From positions 503,810,506-503,874,505 of the forward strand of contig NC_057809.1 in the NCBI RefSeq assembly GCF_018294505.1: 64,000 bases of DNA. Direction: 5' to 3'. Position 1 is the first letter of the stretch, and each line of letters begins with the position of its first letter. Below, one piece after another: positions 34,890 through 47,129 of the stretch. The notes beneath the pieces were generated by a model. The model did no database searches and had not been told where the DNA came from. It saw only the letters and a program-made list of their open reading frames with translations. This stretch comes from Triticum aestivum (Eukaryota > Streptophyta > Magnoliopsida > Poales > Poaceae). Made by a program: the position numbers and the translations under genes.

Positions 34890-36475
34890 TGATACGTCTC
34901 CACCGTCTCTATAATTTTTTATTGTTCCATTCTATATTATATTCTGTTTTGGACATTATTGGGCTTTATTATACACTTTTATATTATTTTTGGGACTAAC
35001 CTATTAACCGGAGGCCCAACCCAGAATTGCTGTTTTTTTTGCCTATTTCAGAGTTTCGCAGAAAAAGAATATCAAACGGAGTCCAAACGGAATGAAACCT
35101 TCGGGAACGTGATTTTTGGAATGAACGTGATCCAGAGGACTTGGACCCTACGACAAGAAAGCAACCAGGAAGGCACGATGTAGGGGGCGCACCTACCCCC
35201 CCATGCGCGCCCTCCACCCTTGTGGGGCCCACGTTGCTCCACCGACGTACTTCTTCCTCCTATATATACCTACGTACCCCCAAACTACCAGATACGGAGC
35301 CAAAACCCTAATTCCACCGCCGCAACCTTCTGTACCCATGAGATCCCATCTTGGGGCCTTTTCAGGAGCTCCGCCGGAGGGGGCATCGATCACGGAGGGC
35401 TTCTACATCAACACCATAGCATCTCCGACGATGTGTGAGTAGTTTACCTCAGACCTTCGGGTCCATAATTATTAGCTAGATGGCTTCTTCTCTCTTTTTG
35501 GATCTCAATACAATGTTCTCCCCCTCTCTTGTGGAGATCTATTCGATGTAATCTTCTTTTGCGGTGTGTTTGTTGAGACCGATGAATTGTGGGTTTATGA
35601 TCAAGTTTATCTATGAACAATATTTGAATCTTCTCTGAATTCTTTTATGTATGATTGGTTATGTTTGCAAGTCTCTTCGAATTATCAGTTTGGTTTGGCC
35701 TACTAGATTGATCTTTCTTGCAATTGGAGCAGTGCTTAGCTTTGGGTTCAATCTTGCGGTGTCCTTTCCTAGTGACTGTAGGGGCAGCAAGGCAAGTATT
35801 GTATTGTTGCCATCGAGGATAACAAGATGGGGTTTATATCATATTGCATGAGTTTATCCCTCTACATCATGTCATCTTGCTTAAAGTGTTACTCTGTTCT
35901 TTTGAACTTAATACTCTAGGTGCATGCTGGATAGCGGTCGATGTGTGGAGTAATAGTAGTAGATGCAGGCAGGAGTCGGTCTACTTGTCTCGGACGTGAT
36001 GCCTATATACATGATCATACCTAGATATTCTCATAACCATGCTCAATTCTGTCAATTGCTCAATAGTAATTTGTTTACCCACCGTAATACTTATGCTCTC
36101 AAGAGAAGCCACTAGTGAAACCTATGGCCCCGGGTCTATTTTCTATCATATTAATCTTCCATCAACAAGCTATTTCTTGCACCGTTTTTATTTTGCTTTA
36201 TTTACTTTGCATCTTTATCATAAAAATACCAAAAATATTATCTTATCATATCTATCAGATCTCACTTTCATAAGTGACCGTGAAGGGATTGACAACCCCT
36301 TTATTGCGTTGGTTGTGAGGATTTTATTTGTTTGTGTAGGTGCGAGGGACTCGTGCGTGGCCTCCTACTGGATTGATACCTTGGTTCTCAAAAACTGAGG
36401 GAAATACTTACGCTACTTTGCTGCATCACCCTTTCATCTTCAAGGGAAAACCAACGCAGTGCTCAAGAGGTAGCA
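34890..36475 (+). repeat. 5' LTR of the LARD-like element (1586 bp)
   Basis: TGATACGTCTCCACCG to AGAGGTAGCA. TATA-like TATATATA at 35261-35268. Confidence 0.93.
35261..35268 (+). promoter_or_regulatory. TATA box in the 5' LTR
   Basis: TATATATA within CTCCTATATATACC. It lies in the segment missing from the 3' LTR. Confidence 0.55.
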
Positions 36476-36486
36476 AGAAGGATTTC

Positions 36487-36504
36487 TGGCGCCGTTGCCG
36501 GGGA
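36487..36504 (+). promoter_or_regulatory. primer binding site
   Basis: TGGCGCCGTTGCCGGGGA, 11 bases after the 5' LTR; the form typical of Athila-related gypsy elements. Confidence 0.88.
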
Positions 36505-36714
36505 GTCTACGCAAAAGTCAACATACCAAGTACCCATCACAAACCCTTATCTCCCGCATTACATTATTTGCCATTTGCCTCTCGTTTTCCTCTCCCCCAC
36601 TTCACCCTTGCTGTGTTATTTGCCCTCTCTCTCTCCATCCTCCTTCTCTTTCCCTATCTGCCTCTTTTTGCCCGCTTCTTGTTTGCTCGTGTGTTGGATT
36701 GCTTGCTTGTCGTT

Positions 36715-37299
36715 ATGGCTAGTCCCTTATCCGCTCCTTGGTCTCCCGAGTTTGAGGTTCTTCACTTCAAACAAAGACAAGGAGAAAAATTAAAAGATGC
36801 TTGGTTTAGGATGATGGAATCTTATCGTAATTGCATCCTAGAGGTGAATTTTAGAATTTTGCTTCGCAATTTTCATGTTGGACTAAATATGTCTCATAGA
36901 CAACTCTTGGACTGCGTTGCCAAAGGAAATTTTATCAAAATTGATCCCAGTATTGCACATAAAATTATAGAGGGGATAGTGGGAACACTACCTCAACAAA
37001 AGGGGCCTCATCATACCCAGGAAGAAACCCAAGTTTTTGAGAAAATTTGCGAAGTAACGAAAATACTAAAAAAATCTCTTGAACCTCTTAAGATTGTTAG
37101 CGGGAATCTTCACCGCATGAATATGTTGATCACCCTTTGTAATAAGCGGTTCTACTCTTTAGATCTAAAAATTTCCAAATATGAAGGGAAACGTAAAGGA
37201 CCTCCCGGATTCGAGCATGACTCCGCTAAAAAAATTAAAAGATGGCAATACCTAGATCTATCTTCACTTTTATGCCTAGCTAGGGGCGTTAAACGATAG
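36715..37299 (+). CDS. gag-like protein of the LARD-like element (194 aa)
   Basis: ATG at 36715, stop at 37297-37299; the only undisturbed frame of note in this element. The start of the product (PEFEVLHFKQRQGEKLKDAWFRMM) resembles the beginning of the plant gypsy Gag homology region, where a long helix follows Arg/Lys-rich residues. The rest (DCVAKGNFIKIDPSIAHKIIEGI, then a Lys-rich end) fits a shortened Gag. No zinc knuckle or protease follows. It may be a true small Gag retained for packaging, or a remnant that happens to be open. An upstream extension of the frame from 36340 crosses LTR and PBS and is not real. Confidence 0.6.
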   Translation: MASPLSAPWSPEFEVLHFKQRQGEKLKDAWFRMMESYRNCILEVNFRILLRNFHVGLNMSHRQLLDCVAKGNFIKIDPSIAHKIIEGIVGTLPQQKGPHHTQEETQVFEKICEVTKILKKSLEPLKIVSGNLHRMNMLITLCNKRFYSLDLKISKYEGKRKGPPGFEHDSAKKIKRWQYLDLSSLLCLARGVKR

Positions 37300-40068
37300 C
37301 GCTTGTTGGGAGGCAACCCAATTTTATTTTTATTCCTTGCTTTTTGCTCCTGTTTATTAATATATAATTTATCTATCCTCTGTTTTGGTTTTATTTTTTG
37401 TGTTTAATTACTGTTTGTGCCAAGTAGAACCGTTGGGAAGACTTGGGGAAAGTCTTTTTGATCTTGCTGTAAAAACAGAAACTTTAGCGCTCACGAGAAT
37501 TGCTGCCATTTTTACTTCGAAAGTGCTATTTAGTTAATTATTTTTGCATATGATTAATAGATAAATTCCTCACGTCCAGAAATTTATTTTAGAATTTTTG
37601 GGGTTCCAGAAGTTTGCGTTAGCTACAGATTACTACAGACTGTTATGTTTTTTGACAGATTCTGTTTTTTGTGTGTTGGTTGCTTATTTTGATGAATCTA
37701 TGGCTAGTAAAATAGTTTATAAACCATAGAGAAGTTGGAATACAGTAGGTTTAACACCAATATAAATAAATAATGAGTTCATTACAGTGCCTTGAAGGGG
37801 TGTTTTATTTTCTTTCGCTAACGAAGCTCACAAGATTTTCTATTTTGAGTTTTGTGTTGTGAAGTTTTCTAGTTTTGGGTAAAAGATTTGATGGATTATG
37901 GAACAAGGAGTGACAAGATCCTAAGCTTGGGGATTCCCATGGCACCCCAAGATAATCTAAGGACACATAAAGCCAAAGCTTGGGGATGCCCCGGAAGGCA
38001 TCCCCTCTTTCGTCTACTTCCATCGGTAACTTTACTTGGAGCTATATTTTTATTCACCACATGATATGTGTTTTGCTTGGAGCATCTTGTATTATCTGAG
38101 TCTTTATTTGTTAGTTTGCCACAATCATCTTTTCTGTACGCACCTTTTGAGATAAACACACATGATTTGAAAATTATTAGAATACTCTATGTGCTTCACT
38201 TATATCGTTTGAGTTATATAGTTTTTGCTCTAATACTTCACTTATATCTTTTAGAGCACAGTGGTGGATTTGTTTTATAGAAACTATTATTCTCTCATGC
38301 TTCACTTATATTATTTTGAGAGTCTTAAACAGCATGGTAATTTACTTAGATTGGGAAATTAATCCTAATATGCTAGGCATTCAAGATTAGTGAAAAAAAT
38401 TCTTATGAGTGTGCTGAATACTAAGAGAAGTTTGATATTTGATAATTGTTTTGAGATATGGAGATGGTGATATTAGAGTCATGCTAGTTGACTAGTTGTG
38501 AATTTGAGAAATACTTGTGTTGAAGTTTGTGATTCCCGTAGCATGCATGTATGGTGAACTGTTGTGTGATGAAGTCGGAGCATGATTTATTTATTGATTG
38601 TCTTCCTTATGAGTGGCGGTTGGGGACGAACGATGGTCTTATCCTACCAATCTATCCCCCTAGGAGCATGCGCGTAATACTTTGTTTCGATAACTAATAG
38701 ATTTTTGCAATAAGTATGTGAGTTCTTTATGACTAATGTTGAGTCCATGGATTATACGCACTCTCACCCTTCCACCATTGCTAGCCTCTCTAATACCGCA
38801 CACCTTTCGCCGGTATCATACACCCATCATATACCTTCCTCAAAACAGCCACCATACCTACCTATCATGGCATTTCCATAGCCATTCTGAGATATATTGC
38901 CATGCAACTTTCCACCGTTCCGTTTACTATGACACACTCCATTGTCATATTGCTTTGCATGATCGTGTAGTTGACACTGTATTTGTGGCAAAGCCACCGT
39001 TCATAATTCTTTCATACATGTAAATCATGCATCATTGCACATCCCAGTACACCGCCGGAGGCAGTCACATAGAGTCATATTTTTTTCTAAGTATTGAGTT
39101 GTAATTGTTGAGTTGTAAGTAAATAAAAGTGTGATGATCATCATTTTTAGAGCATTGTCCCAAGTGAGGAAAGGATGATGGAGACTATGATTCCCCCACA
39201 AGTCGGGATGAGACTCTGGACTAAAAAAAGGGGAGGCCATAAAAAAAGAGAAAAGGCCCAAAAAAGAGAGAAGAAAAGAGAGAAGGGACAATGCTACTAT
39301 CCTTTTACCACACTTGTGCTTCAAAGTAGCACCATGATCTTCATGATAGAGAGTCTCCTATGATATCACTTTCATATACTAGTGGGAATTTTTCATTATA
39401 GAACTTGGCTTGTATATTCCAATGATGGGCTTCCTCAAAATGCCCTAGGTCTTCGTGAGCAAGCGAGTAGGATGCACACCCACTTAGTTCCTTTTGTTGA
39501 GGTTTCATATACTTATAGCTCTAGTGCATCCATTGCATGGCAATCCCTACTCACTCACATTGATATCTATTAATGGGCATCTCCATAGCCCGTTGATACG
39601 CCTAGTCGATGTGATACTATCTTCTCCCTTTTTGTCTACTCCACAACCACCATTCTATTCCACATATAGTGATATGTCCTTGGCTCACGCTCATGTATTG
39701 CGTGAAGATTGAAAAAGTTTGAGAACACCAAAAGTATGAAACAATTGCTTGGCTTGTCATCAAGGGTGTGCATGATTTAAATACTTTGTGTGGTGAAGAT
39801 AGAGCATAGCCAGACTATATGATTTTGTAGGGATAACTTTCTTTGGCCATGTTATTTTGAGAAGACATAATTACTTAGTTAGCATGCTTGAAGTATTATT
39901 ATTTCTATGTCAATATTAAACTTTTGTCTTGAATCTTTCAGATCTGAATATTCATACCACAATTAAGAGAATTACATTGAAATTATGCCAAGTAGCATTC
40001 CACATCAAAAATTCTGTTTTTATCATTTACCTACTCGAGGGCGAGCAGGAATTAAGCTTGGGGTTGCT
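37300..40068 (+). other. non-coding interior of the LARD-like element
   Basis: No domain found in any frame. The stretch opens with CGCTTGTTGGGAGGCAACCC and ends with GAATTAAGCTTGGGGTTGCT. The AAGCTTGGGG there is the likely polypurine tract before the 3' LTR. Confidence 0.65.
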
Positions 40069-41079
40069 TGATACGTCTCCAACGTATCTATAAACTTTTA
40101 TTGTTCCATGCTATATTATATTCCGTTTTGGACATTATTGGGCTTTATTATACACTTTTATATTATTTTTGGGCCTAACCTATTAACCGGAGGCCCAGCC
40201 CAGAATTGTTGTTTTTGCCTATTTCAGAGTTTCGCAGAAAAATATATATCAAACGGAGTCCAAATGGAATGAAAGTCTCTTCGAATTATCAGTTTGGTTT
40301 GGCCTACTAGATTGATCTTTCTTGCAACGGGAGAAGTGCTTAGCTTTGGGTTCAATCTTGCGGTGTCCTTTCCCAGTGACTGTAGGGGCAGCAAGGCAAG
40401 TATTGTATTGTTGCCATCGAGGATAACAAGATGGGGTTTATATCATATTGCATGAGTTTATCCCTCTACATCATGTCATCTTGCTTAAAGCGTTACTCTA
40501 TTCTTTTGAACTTAATACTCTACATGCATGCTGGATAGCGGTCGATGTGTGGAGTAATAGTAGTAGATGCAGGCAGGAGTCGGTCTACTTGTCTCGGACG
40601 TGATGCCTATATACATGATCATACCTAGATATTCTCATAACCATGCTCAATTCTGTCAATTGCCCAACAGTAATTTGTTTACCCACCATAATACTTATGC
40701 TCTCAAGAGAAGCCACTAGTGAAACCTATGGCCCCGGGTCTATTTTCTATCATATTAATCTTCCATCAACAAGCTATTTCTTGCATCGTTTTTATTTTGC
40801 TTTATTTACTTTGCATCTTTATCATAAAAATACCAAAAATATTATCTTATCATATCTATCAGATCTCACTTTCGTAAGTGACCGTGAAGGGATTGACAAC
40901 CCCTTTATTGTGTTGGTTGCGAGGATTTTATTTGTTTGTGTAGGTGCGAGGGACTCGTGCGTGGCCTCCTACTGGATTGATACCTTGGTTCTCAAAAACT
41001 GAGGGAAATACTTACGCTACTTTGCTGCATCACCCTTTTCTCTTCAAAGAAAAACCAACGCAGTGCTCAAGAGGTAGCA
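40069..41079 (+). repeat. 3' LTR of the LARD-like element, with 573-bp deletion
   Basis: TGATACGTCTCCAACG to AGAGGTAGCA. Colinear with the 5' LTR except that 35098-35670 is missing (junction at about 40274, with two-base microhomology AA). The lost part includes the TATA box. Confidence 0.93.
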
Positions 41080-41084
41080 GGGAG
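41080..41084. repeat. target-site duplication, right copy (GGGAG)
   Basis: Partner of 34885-34889. Confidence 0.9.
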
Positions 41085-41336
41085 GGTGACCATTGACGAA
41101 GTTGCGGTAGTTGTACACAGATGTAGGTCATGGAGAGGACAGAGGAGGATTACTCGCACGGGAGATGGAAATGCTACAAAGGTGAACTGTCGAAGAGAAA
41201 ATCAAATCAATCCACCAAACCAAATTAACCAGAGAATCATCTCCAGTGGATTAATTAATTGATCTGTCAGTCTAAATGGAACTTGCATATCTCAGTCTAA
41301 TAAGTGGAAATAACTGTAGTGTACGGTGTCGCTGTC

Positions 41337-42507
41337 CTATACTCGTTGAATTTCACAAACTTGGATATCCCCAAAAGAGTCCACCTCAACCGTCTCCGCT
41401 GGCGCTCGCACTGGATCGTGAAGTATTCTCATGAATTGGTCCATTGGCATGCTGAGATTATCCGATGGCACATCCTCATCATGGAGGCCCAGTGGTGCAG
41501 CCATATGCTGCTGGTCCGGACCAAGAACGTTTGCTGGCATTGCTAATGCTGGCCCCATGTAGTTCTGCCCAGTCTTGCTGTCATCGTCATGAAGAAGACC
41601 CACCCACATTATGTCAACCATGAAGATTTAGAGGTCATCATCGTAATGAAGAAGAGCAGAGGCGGAGGCTGCGGCGCTTGTGGCAGCTCAACGTGCTCTT
41701 GCCCGAGACCACGGGCACTCCCCGGCGACAGTAGTGTGGCGGCGTCGGCAAAATAGACTACCATGAGTCCATGACAGGCTACTTGTTCCCGTCGCCATCC
41801 TCCCTGTAGACTTCCCTCAGGTCGTCGTTAGTGGCGCGCCGTGTGACGTAGAGCTTGTGGAGCGCAGGCACGCCCTTCCTGCCGGTGCCCTTTTCCCAGT
41901 CGCTTGTGAACTCTTGCATGAACCACGGTGTATTGCACTTGTTGGACGTGCCGAGGTAGAACCCGAAGCTGTTCTTGAGCCCGCTGTCTTGGACTAGCAC
42001 CAGCTCCTCCCTGATCTGCTCCAGCTGCCAGTGCTTGCTGGTCTGGACTCCACAGTCAGCGCACTTGGTCTTGGTCATGCATGGGCTCTGGAACTTTGGA
42101 CACGCCGAGGAACTACCGCGCAAGCGCTGGCCGACTGGTACAGCTGCTGCAGCGCTTAGGGGTCCTTGGCATACATGTCGGCGTGGAAGATGAAGCCCTG
42201 CACGTCGGGCATCTTCTCTTCACCGGAGGTGCACCGGTTGAGAAACCCCAAACTATCCTGATGCATCGGGCTGAGGTACACTCTGGAAGGCAGCGGCAGC
42301 TCATTTGTTCGCCTCGCTGGGCTCGGGCGGACGGAACATGGACATGAAGCTGCTGGCTCTGGCTTCGGCGTCAACGATGGAGAAAGTTGATCTCTTGATT
42401 ACGCGGGTGAAGAACGACATCTTTGGCACCGGCGACGCCAAAGGGCTGGGTGTCTGCTTCGGAGCCGACGATGCAACAGGGGGAGACGATGGCTTGGGCG
42501 CCAGCAT
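41337..42507 (-). pseudogene. NAC-domain-like gene, broken
   Basis: Minus-strand reading split over three frames. From the ATG near 42507: a Ser/Pro-rich N-terminus ending FRPPEPSEANK. After a frameshift near 42305: ELPLPSRVYLSPMHQDSLGF and MPDVQGFIFHADMYAKDP, with an in-frame TAA. After another shift near 42125: CPKFQSPCMTKTKCADCG, HWQLEQIREEL, LKNSFGFYLGTSNKC and TPWFMQEFTSDWE. The order matches NAC subdomains A to D (the last like K-x-L-V-F-Y...W-x-M-H-E-Y). A possible C-terminal exon lies at 41621-41337. NAC proteins are plant transcription factors. This is the only host-type gene here and it cannot be functional. It lies in foreign DNA within the presumed CACTA. Confidence 0.5.
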
Positions 42508-42509
42508 GG

Positions 42510-42804
42510 CTGGAGACGACGGCCTTGGAGCCGGCCACGGCGCGGCGGGCCAAGGCTTTGTCTAGGTTTGATCCAATTGATCACTAAGTAGGTTGGGATT
42601 GCCGGACTGGTCCGTTTGCTGGTCCTATCGATCGCTACCCTATCCGATAGATGTGTCGGACAAATCAGGTTGAAATCGATCGCTCGAAGGAAAAAGTGAA
42701 GAGAAATCTCAGCCATCAATCTTTATAATTAGCATAAAGTCAACGGATATAAAGGAGTGACTTATAGAGAACTATGAAAGCCTCCATCCTTTAATATTAG
42801 GTAA
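42510..42804. other. spacer between NAC-like pseudogene and palindrome
   Basis: About 295 bases with nothing recognisable. It may include the 5' flank of the NAC-like gene. Confidence 0.4.
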
Positions 42805-43295
42805 ATATTTATCAAGAATGCCCCCATTATGGATGTGCATAATTAAGTTGATCCATATTTTTTCTGATCTCATCTACCATTCTATATGTGCACGTTCTCT
42901 CATGTCAAAGTATTGAAGAAACCCATGGTTTCATAATTAGCCGGAAGTAACAGGTGCATGATGGTATGAAGCTCTCCAAAATTATTTTGGAACGGAGTCC
43001 CAATAGGATAATTCGCCTTTTGGTAGGAAGTTCATCAAAGGCCTTCCAAATAGTGATATTCAAAAAGCTCTTGCTGAACAACGTACCAAAAAGCGAATTA
43101 TCCTATCAAGACTCCGTTGCAAAATAACTCTGGAGAGCTTCATACCATCATGCGCCTTTTACTTCTAGCTAATGATGAAGCCATGGTTTTCTTGAATTCC
43201 TTGACACTAGACAACGTGACATATAGAAGGGTAGATGAGATCAGGAAAAATAGGGACCATTTTCTGCACATCCAGAATGGCGCCACTTTGTTAAA
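42805..43295. repeat. long palindrome (inverted repeat, arms about 215 bp)
   Basis: 42805-43024 and 43084-43295 are inverted copies, roughly 83% identical by eye. For example AGCTTCATACCATCATGC at 43137 pairs with GCATGATGGTATGAAGCT at 42956. The 59-base centre is itself partly complementary, so the whole could fold into one hairpin. It lies just upstream of the first recognised exon of the second CACTA gene, and its transcript would be double-stranded RNA. Confidence 0.85.
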
Positions 43296-43446
43296 TCCTA
43301 GAAGCATCGAGGCCACCCCAAACCCTAGAAGCGTTGTCGAGGCCACCCCAAACAGTAGAAGCGTCGAGCTAGCTAGGTCTATGTTTGCCACTAATATATC
43401 CATCTGTCATGTTTGTATATTAATTGCCATGCTGTAATATTTGCAG

Positions 43447-46400
43447 AAACTATGGAGCACCGAGACTTGGAAGCAGAACAATTGTTGGGGGACATAATCC
43501 TCGGCAGAGGTGATGTCATGTCGTATCTCAACGACACCAATGGTCTGGAAGGAGAGGGTGAAGTAGGCTCCAGTGATCGAACAATGGCGGAGGAAGGACA
43601 TGATCATGATGGCTCCGGCGACCGAATGCCGGTGGAAGAAGGCGACCGTGATGATGGCTCCGGTGACCGAACAGAGGAGGAGCTGTTGCAAAGTCTGGCA
43701 AGGTATATATATTAATTAAGCCTGTACTTACTAGCTAATTGATGCATTAATTGTTTTGGTATGTACACATATTAACTCTTCTTTCTTATTTTCTAGCCCT
43801 CTGGATCGAGCCAAACTTTAGTAATGAGACGAGGCCCAAAGAAAAGGTTGCGCCGGGATGAAAGGTTCACGATCGCAGCAATCGCGGGCGATGGCAAACC
43901 GATTGAACCCAGCTGGACCAAGGAAGCATTTTCTTCTCAGTGTGGGCTTCTTGTTAGGGACATGATCCCGATCAGCATCCACCAATGGAATAAGCCTAAG
44001 AACAAAGACCCTCAAGTTCCTTATGTCAATTTTAGACAGAAAGATGATCTTTGGACCATGCTGAAGGAAAATTTCACCCTACCGCCAGAGGAGGAACCAG
44101 ATAAGCCAGTTATAGAGCCATTGGCCAAGGATCATGCTCTTAAGAAGATGGCAGATCTATTCAGGAGGTAGAAGAATGAGTTGAAATCAACGTATAATGA
44201 CAAAGGGAAGACTCTAGAATTCACCGACCAATTTGAGAAGATAAGAGATCACTGGCCCGCATTTGTGGCCTACAAGACATCGGAGAAGAGTAAGAAGATG
44301 TCAACGACAAACAAGATAAATGCTGCAAAGAAGGAGCATCACCATCGCATGGGGTCATGTGGCTACCTCAAAGCCCGGCCGTTGTGGGACAAGGCTGAGA
44401 ATGACCTGATTGCTAAAGGGGTCGAACCAGAGACACTGAACCAGCCAGACCGTTCAAGGACTTGGTTCTTCGGAGTCAGGGGAACCTTGGACCCTGAAAC
44501 AGGGAAGTCCGTTTGGACGAACAATCAACTCGAAATACCCGTCAAGAAGATTCAGAAGTATATCGCCGCAGCGCAGCAAGGGACGTTCGTTCCCGACAGA
44601 GAGAACGACGAGCTCACAGAGGCCCTAGGGAATCCTGAGCACCCTGGACGAACATGTGGCACACCAGACTCCATTGTGTGTGGAAGGTTGGGTTTCCCGG
44701 CGCAGGCGGTTACAAAACCCGGGAGAGGAGGAGGAAAGTGGATCAGAGCGAACTATAGAAGCTGAATGCAAGGGTACGAAAGCTAGAGGAACAAGCTGAC
44801 AGCCAGCGACCTGCCGGAGCTACCCCAAAAGCTACCCCGCCATCTCAGCGGAGAAGCAGCATGGCTTCCACCGAGCTCGTTCAGCAGCCTGACTTCACGG
44901 CTCCTAGCTACCCCGTGGATGCTATCACGTAGGCTCAACATTGCCACCTTATGACGCAATGGCAGAACCTCAAAGTCAAGGCAGCTGTCGGCTCTGTTGC
45001 ACCTCCTGAACCCGATGCAACTTTTCACTGCCGTCCGATTCCACAAGGCTATGCTGTTGTGATGGTGGATGAAATAATGGAGGGATTTGAGGAGCTCGAG
45101 CTTGACCACCCTACCGGTGAAGGGGAGACTCAGCTGGGTCTTGCTCTGAAGACTCCATGTCTATGGCGGAAGGAGCACATCAAGCTTCCGAACTAGATGC
45201 CTCTGCCTCCTCCTCCTCCGGCGAGTCAGGGCACTCCGCCTCCTCCTCCTTCGGCGAGTGATCGGGGCACTCCGCCTCCTCCTCCGCCTGCTCCGGCGTG
45301 TTTGAGCAGCCCGCCTCCTCCTCTGCCTCGTCAGCAACGGTGGAAGCCAGACATTGCCGCTCCGGCTGCTCCGGCACGTCGGAGGACTCCGCCTCCTTCT
45401 ACTACTCGTCAGCAGCAACGGAAGAGAGACGTCGCCGCTTCAGCATCTAGCAGTACAACCAAGGGAGGGAGGCAATACAGATTCGCTCCATCTCTCAAGT
45501 CTGTAGAGAAGTTACCATACGAGATGACCGAGGAGGAAAATGCAAAGATCTATGAAGCCCAAGTGAAGGACTTCTTTGAAACACGAAGAGCTATGAAACA
45601 TCCACCTCCGGAGGAGAAGATAGATCCGATGAAACTGAAGCGCACTATCAATGCCCTGAAGTGACCACCATCGCCTCCGCCTGATGACAACCATGTCCGC
45701 TGTCTTAAATGTACATATGAAGATGCGCGGCGGTCAGGAACTACTTCAAGTGAAAAAAGGTTAGCAGATCGAAGAAGTGGGAAAAAATTCCCCAACTCGG
45801 AGAACAGGAGAACCAACCGTGCCCCCCACTCAAGGTGTCTAGCAACATCATCACAAATCTGCCGCAGATGTTGCCCGGTACCAATCCTGGTGATTACCTG
45901 CCCGACGATGTACATTTTGATATAATGGAGGCGGACGAATTCAAATACTAGTACGGGAAGCCTCTCGTCAAATATGGAAGTCCTCCCTAACAACGATGAT
46001 GTGAAGATTTCATCAATGGTACATGAAAACCTGCCACGAGTCTGGGAAGGATGCTTTGTCGATGAGAATCAAAGACGACCACGACTTCATTGGACAAGAA
46101 CTGCTAAATGTTGATTTTGATGAGTTTTTCCAGTTCTACAATCCAAAGGCCCTCGAAAGATCACTCGTGGCTTGCTATTGTCTGTAAGTACTACTTTCTG
46201 TAATTAAGTCTCTATATATATAGCTCAGCACTTTCATTTGCATGTATATATAATTATCCTCACTATATTATGCAGATTGAAGATTGTCGAATGCAGAAAA
46301 GCACAAATCTATGACATTGGGTTCATTAACCCAAATATCATACATAAATGGATGGTTAAAAATAGAGTCACAGATACCGAGGACAACTTGCCGCAATTGT

Positions 46401-47129
46401 TCAAAAATCAAAGCAAAGATAAAATACTCTTTCCTTAAGAGATTAAGCTTGATCAGGGACTAGTAACCGCCTTAGACTCGAGACAAAAAGATCCCCAGGA
46501 GTATGCGAACATGACTGAGATGCTCTAGAAGTAAGTTCAATCAATGATTGTCGCACCATATCGGCAACTTTGTTCATTTCCTGATATCAAGTAATTATTT
46601 TCTTTGTCTGGCAGGGTTTGGAAAGAGTTCACCGCAATTTCTCTGGGACTGCCGACCGAGCCGAAATTTAAACACCCATAAGTAAGTACTACTACCTAGT
46701 TCCGCGCATCTCCCATTGATTCTAGCTAGTTTCATCAATACCATTTAGCATGCTTGCTTATTAGTTTGATTGACCTCTATTTATCGTAAAGTGCTTGTGG
46801 TAGGAAGCCGGGAATGATTTATGTGGATACTACGTTTGCGAGTTCATCTACAACGAGATGGCCAAGAATAAGCGGGGCTACTCTGAAAAACAATATGAAG
46901 TGCGTAAGCAAAATTATTCACAATTTTATTTTATTACCATCATTTGTGTTGAGTTTCATTCATACACATGTGTTGACCCTCTTCTTCGATTTAGACCTCG
47001 CAGATGCGGGATGATCTCCTACCACAAGATCGCATAAAAGCAATTCAAGAGGTATTCGCGGGATTCTTTCTTGACCACGTCATCAATAAATCCGGAGAAT
47101 ACCATGTGGAACTTGACTTCGGATGTTAG
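43447..47129 (+). pseudogene. second CACTA gene: ORF1/transposase-24-like with C-terminal Ulp1 protease domain
   Basis: Exon 43447-43702 (acceptor TTTGCAG, donor AAG|GTATAT) gives an acidic product MEHRDLEAEQLLGD... Exon from 43797 (acceptor TTTTCTAG): KKRLRRDERFTIAAIAGDGK, DDLWTMLKENFTLP, KSTYNDKGK and NPEHPGRT, resembling plant transposase-24 proteins. Then a coiled coil and a Pro-rich linker (45197-45340). The C-terminal part (from about 46018) holds MRIKDDHDFIGQELLNVDFDE, CRKAQIYDIGFINPN and NDLCGYYVCEFI (catalytic Cys of C48 proteases), and ends HVELDFGC at 47129 with introns between. Stops: 44169, 44756, 44930, 45194 and 45662; frameshifts near 44678 and 45780. Peptidase C48 domains are common in grass CACTA elements. 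Confidence 0.72.

Larger units (their letters stand above)
34890..41079 (+). mobile_element. non-autonomous gypsy element (LARD-like), 6.2 kb
   Basis: Complete element: 5' LTR 1586 bp, PBS of the tRNA-Asp type seen in Athila-related elements, a 195-codon gag-like ORF, about 2.8 kb of non-coding interior, and a 3' LTR of 1011 bp. A perfect 5-bp duplication (GGGAG) flanks it. Over the roughly 805 bases shared by both LTRs downstream of the deletion I count about 17 differences (about 2%), so it is younger than the copia element. It lacks protease, reverse transcriptase and integrase and must have moved with help from another element. I leave the family unnamed. Confidence 0.9.

Noticed and set aside
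36340..36714. Longer start for the gag-like ORF
   Set aside because: The extension crosses the LTR end and the primer binding site, so it cannot be coding in the element's RNA as read.
45161..45418. Minus-strand Arg-rich frame
   Set aside because: Shadow of the Pro-rich linker of the plus-strand CACTA gene.
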